Shown one piece after another: positions 7,585-13,402 of a stretch of DNA of 13,539 nt; position 1 is the first letter of the stretch, and each line of letters begins with the position of its first letter. Position numbers and translations under genes: made by a program. The notes below the pieces were generated by a model. The model saw only the letters and a list, made by a program, of their open reading frames with translations, was not told the origin of the DNA and ran no database searches. Source of the stretch: Holophagaceae bacterium (lineage in GTDB: Bacteria > Acidobacteriota > Holophagae > Holophagales > Holophagaceae); NCBI GenBank assembly GCA_025353305.1, contig JANXQX010000026.1:1-13539 (forward strand), in the 5' to 3' direction.

Positions 7585-8684
7585 AGAACTGCCTTCAAGT
7601 CTGCCTTGGCATTCTGGCGAATGTGCTTCCCCTGGCAGCCCAGGACGCAACCCAGACACCCGATGGTTTCGTCATTGCCAGGCCGGGCTATCGTTTCAGT
7701 TTTCCCCGGGACCATGGATCCCATCCAGCCTTCCGCACAGAGTGGTGGTATTTCACGGGACACCTGTGGACCTTTGATGGAAAGCGACGCTTCGGGTATC
7801 AACTGACGTTCTTCCGGCAGGCTACCTCGAAGCATGATCTCCAAGGTTCACCGGCATGGCGATCTGATCAGATTTTCCTCGCCCATGGAACGCTGACCGA
7901 TGAAACTGGCAAGCGGTTTCTGGTCAACGAGCGGCTCAACCGCGGCGGCCTGGTGGCGGGCTCCGCAGAGGATCATCTGGCGGTCTTCAATGAAAGCTGG
8001 AAGGCCGAACAGGACGGCAGTGGCCCGATCCGCCTTCACCTGAGCGTTCAAGGCGCGCTGCTGGATTTGAACATGCAGGCACCTGCGCGGCCCGTCATCT
8101 TTGGCGAAGATGGCGTGAGCCGGAAGGGCGCTGATCCGGACGCTGCCAGCCACTATTTGACGTTTCCACACATGCCCTCATCCGGCACCTTGAAGCTTCC
8201 AGACGCAACGCCCATAAGGGTCTCCGGCACTACCTGGATGGACCACGAATTCAGTTCCAACCAACTGGCCGCCGGGCAAGTGGGTTGGGATTGGGCCGGC
8301 ATCCAGCTTCGGGACGGCCGCAGCCTCATGGCCTACCGCATGAGGAAAAGCGACGGCAGCCAGGACCCTTTCTCGGTCATCACCGAGGTGAATGCGAAGG
8401 GCCAGATCACACGCAGCACCAAGGAGTTCAAAATCAGCGAACAAGGCGCGTGGACAAGTCCCGCTTCCAAGGCGCGCTATCCCCAGCCCATCACCTTCGA
8501 GGCCTGGAACGAGCGCTTCACACTCGTCCCGGTTCTGCCGGATCAGGAATTACGGACGGCCCGCAGCACCGGCATCACCTACTGGGAAGGCGCCTGCCGC
8601 GTGCTGGATGGAACAGGAAAAGAAATCGGCGACGCCTACTTGGAACAGACTGGGTATGCGCATTCGCTAAAGGGACGATTTTAA
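7581..8684 (+). CDS. Secreted AttH/CrtC-type lipocalin-like protein
   Basis: The 367-residue product belongs to the AttH/carotenoid 1,2-hydratase (CrtC) double-lipocalin fold family. An N-terminal signal peptide (residues 1-20/21, hydrophobic core CLGILANVLPLA, probable cleavage in LAAQDA) sends it across the inner membrane. Family hallmarks are TEWWYFTGHL (53-62), GYQLTFFRQ, and TWMDHEFSSNQ (from about 218) followed by GWDWAGIQL. CrtC enzymes hydrate carotenoids, but no carotenoid genes are near, and the gene is coupled (ATGA overlap with the permease) to an ABC system. A periplasmic partner of an AttEFGH-like transporter is therefore more likely than a carotenoid hydratase. The ATG at 7581 follows GGAGGAAGGAGC; an open frame extends upstream to 7440 but only inside the permease gene and would lose the signal peptide. 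The ligand is unknown. Confidence 0.85.
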   Translation: MKNCLQVCLGILANVLPLAAQDATQTPDGFVIARPGYRFSFPRDHGSHPAFRTEWWYFTGHLWTFDGKRRFGYQLTFFRQATSKHDLQGSPAWRSDQIFLAHGTLTDETGKRFLVNERLNRGGLVAGSAEDHLAVFNESWKAEQDGSGPIRLHLSVQGALLDLNMQAPARPVIFGEDGVSRKGADPDAASHYLTFPHMPSSGTLKLPDATPIRVSGTTWMDHEFSSNQLAAGQVGWDWAGIQLRDGRSLMAYRMRKSDGSQDPFSVITEVNAKGQITRSTKEFKISEQGAWTSPASKARYPQPITFEAWNERFTLVPVLPDQELRTARSTGITYWEGACRVLDGTGKEIGDAYLEQTGYAHSLKGRF

Positions 8685-8713
8685 AAACAACTACGCGCGG
8701 ATCCGTGCCTCGA

Positions 8714-8731
8714 AATCGCCGCGAGGCGATT
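8714..8731. repeat. 7-bp hairpin with a GCGA loop
   Basis: AATCGCC (8714-8720) and GGCGATT (8725-8731) pair perfectly around the four-base loop GCGA, a GNRA-type tetraloop when read as plus-strand RNA. It starts 30 nt after the stop of the AttH-like gene. No U-run follows, so it is not a classical intrinsic terminator but could stabilise the 3' end of that transcript. Confidence 0.55.
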
Positions 8732-8739
8732 GCCGAGAG

Positions 8740-8823
8740 GGTGGCGGAGGAGCGAAGGTGGAGAATAAAAAACGGCTGTGTGAATCTTAGTCTTTCATTT
8801 GGGGTCTCCGCTCCTTCGCCACC
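8740..8823. terminator. Long imperfect inverted repeat between convergent genes
   Basis: The 18-bp arms GGTGGCGGAGGAGCGAAG (8740-8757) and CTCCGCTCCTTCGCCACC (8806-8823) pair with one wobble and one mismatch. They are separated by 48 bp that includes an A-rich run at 8764-8772. The structure sits between the stop of the plus-strand ABC unit (8684) and the stop of the minus-strand nucleoside transporter gene (8838). It is therefore well placed to end or stabilise both transcripts. It lacks the compact loop and U-tract of a textbook terminator, and could instead be one copy of a dispersed intergenic repeat. Confidence 0.45.
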
Positions 8824-8837
8824 TTCGCGTAGTGTCC

Positions 8838-10316
8838 TTAGGTCAACACTCCTGCGATGCAAGCACTCAAGAAGTTGGCCAGGGTGCCGGCGAACATGGC
8901 CTTGAGGCCTAGCCGTGCCAGGTCGCCGCGGCGTTCAGGAATCAACGCGCCGATTCCACCCACCTGGATGGCGATGCTGGAAAAATTGGCGAAGCCGCAA
9001 AGGGCGAAGGTGGAGACGAGCTTGGCCTTGGTGCTCAGTTCGGGAAGCGCGCCGAGCTGGATGAAGGCGACGAATTCGTTCACCACCATGCGCGTGCCGA
9101 GCAGCGATCCCACGGTCCCGGCTTCTTTCCATGGCACGCCCATCAGGAAGGCGAAGGGTTTGAACACCGTGCCGAGAATGATTTCAAGGCTGCCTCCGGG
9201 ATAAGCTGCCTTGATGAGGCCGTTGATGAGCGCCACGAGCGCGATGAAGGCGATGAGCATGACGGCCACGTTGAAGGCCAGGGAACCGCCTTCGAACGCG
9301 CCCCGGGCAGCGGCGTCGATGACGTTCGCATCATGGTTGGGGATATCCACTTTGAGTTTTTCACCCGCGACCATCTGGGTTTCAGGTTCTTCCACTTCTG
9401 GCTCGAGGATCTTGGCGATCATCACGGCGCCGGGCGCGGTCATGATCACTGCCGTGAGCAGGTGCACGATGTCCACACCAGCGATCTGCACGTAGGCCAC
9501 CATGATGGAACCGGAAACGTGGGCCATGCCCGCGGTCATGATGACCATCAATTCCGAGCGGGTGAGCCGCGACAAGAAGGGTCGGATGGTGAGGGGCGCT
9601 TCGGTCTGGCCCATGAGGATGCTGGCCGCCACGCAGACACTCTCGGCGCCGCTGACTTTCAGCACGCGGCCCATGGCCCGAGCGCAGGCGCCGACGACCC
9701 ACTGCATCACACCCAAATAGTAGAGCACCGCGAAGATGCTCGCCACGAAGATGATGGTGGGCAGCACCACGAAGGCGAAGACCATCCCCATGCGGCCGAT
9801 GGAATGGTGGGCCGCATCCATCACTGGCGCCCCCATGCCTCCCGCCGCGCTGTCAGCCAAGGGGCCAAACACGAAGCTAGCGCCATCGTGGGCATATTCC
9901 ATCAAATGCTGCACCACGATCCGGATGCTGTTGAAGGTCTTGCCCACCAGATTGCCCCACAACAGCCCATAGACCACGACGCCAAAAATGCTCCAGTTGA
10001 GCTGTTTGCTAGCGAAATTCCCGAAGCGCCGCAGCAGCATGGGCGTGAACATCAGGGCGAAGATGATCCAACCCAGGCCATAGAAATGCGCCTGGGGCGT
10101 GCCTTCATGGAGCCAGAATCCAGGCCAGGACATCAAGCCCTTGAAGCCCAGCCATTGCGATAGAAGATCGCCCTTGAGCACCACGATCGCGAACAGCCAC
10201 TGCAGGCCAAGGCCCCAGGCCACGGTCTTCCAATGAATATTGCCGCGATGACGACTCAACCCGATGGCGATGGCCATGAACACAACGATGCCAATGAGGC
10301 CGATGAATCGCTCCAT
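8838..10316 (-). CDS. Concentrative nucleoside transporter, NupC/CNT family
   Basis: This inner-membrane symporter probably imports nucleosides with H+ or Na+. The N-terminal half contains the gate-type segment FVVLPTIIFVASIFAVLYYLG. The CNT hallmark GQTEAPLTIRPFLSRLTRSE is followed by TAGMAHVSGSIMVAYV. The C-terminal half has GTRMVVNEFVAF and ALCGFANFSSIAIQVGG, which carry the conserved glutamine, glutamate and asparagine positions of the substrate sites. At 492 residues it is longer than the roughly 400-residue E. coli NupC. The extra length is mostly in the first third, where a GTPQAHFYGLGWIIF-type loop and an added segment precede the core. The ATG is preceded by AAGGAG with a 5-nt gap. 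It is the last gene of a six-gene minus-strand run, 25 bp after the Roadblock gene, and ends near the inverted repeat at 8740-8823. Nucleoside specificity cannot be read from the sequence. Confidence 0.9.
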   Translation of the reverse strand: MERFIGLIGIVVFMAIAIGLSRHRGNIHWKTVAWGLGLQWLFAIVVLKGDLLSQWLGFKGLMSWPGFWLHEGTPQAHFYGLGWIIFALMFTPMLLRRFGNFASKQLNWSIFGVVVYGLLWGNLVGKTFNSIRIVVQHLMEYAHDGASFVFGPLADSAAGGMGAPVMDAAHHSIGRMGMVFAFVVLPTIIFVASIFAVLYYLGVMQWVVGACARAMGRVLKVSGAESVCVAASILMGQTEAPLTIRPFLSRLTRSELMVIMTAGMAHVSGSIMVAYVQIAGVDIVHLLTAVIMTAPGAVMIAKILEPEVEEPETQMVAGEKLKVDIPNHDANVIDAAARGAFEGGSLAFNVAVMLIAFIALVALINGLIKAAYPGGSLEIILGTVFKPFAFLMGVPWKEAGTVGSLLGTRMVVNEFVAFIQLGALPELSTKAKLVSTFALCGFANFSSIAIQVGGIGALIPERRGDLARLGLKAMFAGTLANFLSACIAGVLT

Positions 10317-10341
10317 GCCTACTCCTTAATCATTCACCTTC

Positions 10342-10698
10342 TTAGAGCTGTTGATTCAGAGCCTTGACTGCCCTGATCATTTCGAACCGGGCTCGGCCCA
10401 TGATGCCTTCGCGGTGGATGATCAGCACCAGCGTGCACCCTTCCGCGGCCCCCATCATCAGGATCCAGTGTTCCGGCGTCGCGAAAGCGATCTGTTCGAT
10501 TTCACCGCTGTCGAATTCCTCGATGGCCTGGGCCAGGTGGCGCTTGACCGTTTGTTGGTAGGCACCGAGCAACTGCAAGGCATCATTGGGCACCTGGATG
10601 GTGCGTGTGGCAATGGGCTCGCCATCCTTGTCGCTGAAGGTGGCGGCGAGGGCTTCTGGCACCCGCTCAATCAACTGATCCAGGATCTGCTGGAACAT
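10342..10698 (-). CDS. Roadblock/LC7 domain protein
   Basis: This small (118-residue) cytoplasmic protein is essentially one Roadblock/LC7 domain. An N-terminal helix FQQILDQLIERVPEAL leads into a strand with DKDGEPIA (about 23-30). A central helix with QQTVKRHLAQAIEEF follows, then paired strands IEQIAFATPEHWILMMGAAEG and CTLVLIIHREGIMGRARFEM, and a final helix. Bacterial relatives (e.g. MglB) dimerise and act on small Ras-like GTPases, setting polarity or motility. No MglA-type GTPase is next to it, so its partner is unknown. The ATG at 10698 has GGAG 7 nt upstream. The same frame is open upstream to 11103 but there it shadows the DUF2752 gene, so the short start is preferred. It lies 41 bp after the DUF2752 gene and 25 bp before the transporter. 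Family assignment is from the overall pattern, not a strict motif. Confidence 0.7.
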   Translation of the reverse strand: MFQQILDQLIERVPEALAATFSDKDGEPIATRTIQVPNDALQLLGAYQQTVKRHLAQAIEEFDSGEIEQIAFATPEHWILMMGAAEGCTLVLIIHREGIMGRARFEMIRAVKALNQQL

Positions 10699-10739
10699 GG
10701 ACGCACTCCGGGGGTTGGGATTGATGCATGATGACCGCT

Positions 10740-11123
10740 CTAGATCCCTCGCGCTACCTGCAGCGCCCAGGCACCAAAGAATAGACCGACCGTAACCAGG
10801 CGCAAAGCAAGTGAATCCGGCAAGTCCGGGAAGGCTTCCCCGCGCCAGACGCGGCGGAGATCCCAGGCCAGCAGAACGGGTGTGCAAAGGATGAACAACA
10901 CAGCCGGAGGATGCCAATGCAGGGCCATGCGCCAATCGCCTTGAGAAAGGGCCATTCCGCAACGTGTGAGGCCACAGGTAGCACAGGGCAACCCGGTCAG
11001 GTTTTTGAAGATGCAGGGTGGAAACGGGAGTTGGCCAGCATTGAGCACTTTTCCGACCGAAACCCCGAGAATCCCCGTAGCAACCAGCCCTCCGGCCAGC
11101 CAAGGGAAGCCACGGCGCTTCAC
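10740..11123 (-). CDS. DUF2752 membrane protein with cysteine motif
   Basis: This 127-residue membrane protein has the DUF2752 signature: a hydrophobic helix (about 7-24), then CIFKNLTGLPCATCGLTRC (residues 37-55). That segment holds four cysteines (C37, C47, C50, C55), with CxxC at 47-50 followed by the invariant GLTR. A W-R-MALHWHPP stretch then leads into two more helices (about 73-88 and 107-123). The function of the family is unknown to me; the cysteine pattern suggests metal binding or redox, which is inference. The start is most likely the GTG at 11123, overlapping the upstream Yip1 stop by GTGA; a longer frame to 11228 lies wholly within the Yip1 gene. Four-base coupling here and elsewhere in the run indicates an operon with both Yip1-like genes. 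Confidence 0.82.
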   Translation of the reverse strand: MKRRGFPWLAGGLVATGILGVSVGKVLNAGQLPFPPCIFKNLTGLPCATCGLTRCGMALSQGDWRMALHWHPPAVLFILCTPVLLAWDLRRVWRGEAFPDLPDSLALRLVTVGLFFGAWALQVARGI

Positions 11124-11839
11124 ACCATCACCGACTGCATGACGATCAACCAACTGATACCCAGCATTCCGCAGATGCAAAGCGTTGCCAGCAGTATGTG
11201 CAGCACGGTCGCCGCCGCGCCTTTCCACATGGGTGCCTGGTGAAAGGCCGCCAGGGCAAGGCCCCGCATCACCCAGAAGTAGGCGCCGGTGAGCATGAAA
11301 AGCGGCACCAGCAGTGAGCCCACCAGAGGAATGAAGCTCAACAATCCAAAAGCCGCATCAAGGACCCCGACCTGCATGGCTTCGGCCTCGGCAATGAACG
11401 TGCTGCGCCAGCTGCCGGTTCTTTTCACGCCGCCCAGAATCCAAAGGCACATGTGGTCCCAGACCGCATTGTGGATCCAGGCGCTGGCAATGCCAACAGG
11501 GCCGAGCACCAGCATCCACGGCCAAATCCCGGTCCAGGGTGGCAAGTCTGGCAGGCTCAAAACGAAAGCGCGGAGGTCCTCCACACTGAAAGCGTTTAGA
11601 TCTGAAGGGAGGCGCTGAAGAATGTGCTGCCACATGCTGCTGTCAAGATTTTTAAACACGGGGTAATCACGGTAGACCGCATGGAGCACAAGCAAGCCGT
11701 TGATCGTGCTGAAGGAGCCTCGGAGCAGCATCAACCACCCGAAAGAAGGCCCCAGTCCAAGGGATTCCCCGGCCCGCTCTTGGAACCCCTGCACTGGGTG
11801 AATGGCGCAGTGAATCAGGCGTTGGTGGAGCAAAACCAT
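11120..11839 (-). CDS. Yip1-family integral membrane protein (copy 1)
   Basis: This 239-residue multi-pass membrane protein fits the Yip1 domain pattern. A short N-terminal segment is followed by a first helix near 33-55. An extracytoplasmic or cytoplasmic loop with SMWQHILQRLP comes next, then a helix containing WPWMLVLGPVGIASAWIHNA. The conserved core comes last: EAMQVGVLDAAFGLLSFIPL, LLVPLFMLTGAYFWVMRGLA, and a final hydrophobic helix to the end. Bacterial Yip1-domain proteins are widespread but poorly understood; eukaryotic ones act in vesicle traffic. The ATG at 11839 has GGCGGA 5 nt upstream and lies 13 bp after the stop of a second Yip1-like gene; the stop overlaps the DUF2752 start. 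The two Yip1-like neighbours are too different to be a recent duplication by eye. Confidence 0.78.
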   Translation of the reverse strand: MVLLHQRLIHCAIHPVQGFQERAGESLGLGPSFGWLMLLRGSFSTINGLLVLHAVYRDYPVFKNLDSSMWQHILQRLPSDLNAFSVEDLRAFVLSLPDLPPWTGIWPWMLVLGPVGIASAWIHNAVWDHMCLWILGGVKRTGSWRSTFIAEAEAMQVGVLDAAFGLLSFIPLVGSLLVPLFMLTGAYFWVMRGLALAAFHQAPMWKGAAATVLHILLATLCICGMLGISWLIVMQSVMV

Positions 11840-11852
11840 CAGGATCCGCCGC

Positions 11853-12635
11853 TCAATTGCTCAATGCCTTTTGCAACGCTTCACGGAATTGCTCGCCGCC
11901 TCCGAACCACAGGGCACCCAAGCAGCCTCCACAGATCAGCACTGTCGCCAGCAGCGGCATCAAAAGTCCCATCACGCCCCGCCAGGTATCCGTGCGATGG
12001 GCCCGTGCAAAAATCACCCCCTGATAGAAAAATATCCCCAACTGAGCCCCCAGGGAAATCACTTGCCCCAGGGCGCCGAATGCCCCAGGCAAACGGTTCA
12101 GCACGAGTTCAGCGAGGCTCACGGGCACCACCAGAGTCGCGGCACCGTAAAGCAGTGCCCGGTAGGTCACAGGCAATCCGAGCCTGGCCCGGGTGCCGCC
12201 GACCAACCAGAGGCCCGCATGGTTCAGCAGTCCCGCGACAGCAAAGGCGACGGCGATCCAGAGCGGCGCCAGAAGAACCCCCACCATCGTGAAGATCAAG
12301 GCCATCCCTGACGGAACCACTGGCTTTGGCGTATGCATCAGGGACATGAACCAGGGCTGGACCGGGAAAAATATCTGGGCCACACCAGCCCCCACCGCCA
12401 CAGGCAATCCCACGAGCGCGTAAAAGGCCATCGCAGGGGCAATGTCCGGGCGCAGCCCAAGCCCTTCTCCAGCCAGCGCGGTATCGGTCCAGAACACTCG
12501 GAAGGTGGCCGATATCCGGACAATCAGGCTAGGAATATTTACCTTGTCTTCAAAGGGCAGGAGCCTCCCCCCATGGACCGAATAGGGCGGATCCTGGGGT
12601 GCTTCGCGAGATGCATTGGGATTGGTGTCCATCAC
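11853..12635 (-). CDS. Yip1-family integral membrane protein (copy 2)
   Basis: This is a 260-residue multi-pass membrane protein. An N-terminal soluble stretch of about 60 residues (polar start, then LPFEDKVNIPSLIVRISATF) precedes about five hydrophobic helices. These include AMAFYALVGLPVAVGAGVAQIFF, MALIFTMVGVLLAPLWIAVAF with a following LLNHAGLWLVGG, YRALLYGAATLVVPVSLAEL, and MGLLMPLLATVLICGGCLGALWF near the C-terminus. The N-H-A-G-L-W-L-V-G-G segment corresponds to the N-A-V-W-D-H-M-C-L-W-I-L-G-G segment of its neighbour, which supports a shared Yip1 fold. The ATG at 12635 overlaps the upstream stop as ATGA; a second Met follows at once. Translation is therefore coupled to the secreted protein encoded upstream. 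Assignment is by topology and core pattern; the function is unknown. Confidence 0.68.
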   Translation of the reverse strand: MMDTNPNASREAPQDPPYSVHGGRLLPFEDKVNIPSLIVRISATFRVFWTDTALAGEGLGLRPDIAPAMAFYALVGLPVAVGAGVAQIFFPVQPWFMSLMHTPKPVVPSGMALIFTMVGVLLAPLWIAVAFAVAGLLNHAGLWLVGGTRARLGLPVTYRALLYGAATLVVPVSLAELVLNRLPGAFGALGQVISLGAQLGIFFYQGVIFARAHRTDTWRGVMGLLMPLLATVLICGGCLGALWFGGGEQFREALQKALSN

Positions 12636-13321
12636 CGCAGCTTCCGGGGGAAAATCCGCTCGAAATCCCGGATGGCGATGGGATCTCCCTCGCGCTTGAG
12701 AGGTCCTTCGAATTCACGAGGATCCAGATCTGCGAACTCTCCGAAGAGCGCGATGTTGCCATTGATGTAGGCGATGAATTCATCCTGCCGATGACGGATG
12801 TATGGGCGGAATGGTTTGGAAACGAAGCCGAGGATCGCCGAATCCAGGGCGGTCCATGTTTGCAGGCTGGTCTCAAACCCCATGGGTCCTTCCCAGTAAC
12901 TGTAGACCGAAACCATTTTCGCCCCCACCGCGAAGGGTGTTTTCAACCGTCCCCGCTCCGCTCGGCCTTCCACGATGTAGACCCGCATCCCGGGTTTTTT
13001 CAGAACAAGGCGCATGGTGCCGTGGAGGCCCCTGGTGTCATCCATGGACCAGGTGCCTCCGGGTTCCTGGAAGATGAAGAAAAACGGGACGAACTGACAG
13101 TACCGCCACATGGCCGCGGCCAGGCGGGGGTGGTCAAAAAGCTGGTCCATGGTCTCCAGTCGCACCCGCTTGGGGGCAGTGCGGGTCTGAAAGGCGAAAT
13201 CCACCCGACGCAAAATGTCTTTGGCCTCGGCCCGAGCCAACGGATCCAATTGCTCGAAGGGCACTTGGGCCGGTGAGATGGCAGCTATGAAGGCAAAAGC
13301 CAGAATCAAAACCTCGCGCAT
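12632..13321 (-). CDS. Secreted protein of unknown function
   Basis: I do not recognise this 229-residue protein. It starts with a clear Sec signal peptide (about residues 1-18, core VLILAFAFIAAI, likely cleavage at SPA-Q). The mature part is soluble and mixed in charge, with no further membrane helix. Noticeable segments are FDHPRLAAAMWRYCQFVPFF, a GTWSMDDTRGLHGTM stretch, RVYIVEGRAERG, and an aromatic-rich VYSYWEGPMGF. The alternation of strands and Gly/Asp turns suggests a beta-rich fold that might bind a ligand or lipid; this is inference. The ATG at 13321 is the first gene of the minus-strand run, and its stop overlaps the start of Yip1 copy 2. No strong Shine-Dalgarno precedes it. An IS element begins 81 bp upstream. 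Confidence 0.72.
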   Translation of the reverse strand: MREVLILAFAFIAAISPAQVPFEQLDPLARAEAKDILRRVDFAFQTRTAPKRVRLETMDQLFDHPRLAAAMWRYCQFVPFFFIFQEPGGTWSMDDTRGLHGTMRLVLKKPGMRVYIVEGRAERGRLKTPFAVGAKMVSVYSYWEGPMGFETSLQTWTALDSAILGFVSKPFRPYIRHRQDEFIAYINGNIALFGEFADLDPREFEGPLKREGDPIAIRDFERIFPRKLR

Positions 13322-13370
13322 TGCTACAACTTATCAGGCTTCAAGAGTTGAACGCCGTCATTCAAAATTT

Positions 13371-13382
13371 AACGATATCGTT
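13371..13382. promoter_or_regulatory. 12-bp perfect palindrome upstream of the secreted-protein gene
   Basis: AACGATATCGTT is a perfect palindrome 49 nt before the ATG at 13321, inside the only intergenic stretch that can carry the promoter of the six-gene run. The location fits an operator for a dimeric regulator. A short palindrome like this can also arise by chance, and I see no clear -35/-10 pair beside it. Confidence 0.3.
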
Positions 13383-13402
13383 CCAATGCCAGGAACGGCC
13401 TA

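Noticed and set aside
7581..8684. Carotenoid 1,2-hydratase (CrtC) function
   Set aside because: The fold family fits, but there are no carotenoid genes nearby, and coupling to an ABC exporter makes an AttH-like role more likely.
8685..8837. Possible tRNA or CRISPR-like array between the AttH-like and nucleoside transporter genes
   Set aside because: No cloverleaf or TpsiC-like sequence is present, and the repeated arms are inverted, not regularly spaced direct repeats.
9333..10163. 276-codon plus-strand open frame opposite the nucleoside transporter gene
   Set aside because: It is very His/Asp/Gly-rich, as expected for the complement of hydrophobic transporter codons, and has no recognisable domain.
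10699..11103. N-terminal extension of the Roadblock frame up to 11103
   Set aside because: It lies inside the DUF2752 gene in another frame, and a good GGAG site precedes the internal ATG at 10698.
11124..11228. N-terminal extension of the DUF2752 frame up to 11228
   Set aside because: It overlaps the Yip1 coding sequence fully. The GTGA overlap at 11120-11123 gives a coupled start, and the domain begins only afterwards.
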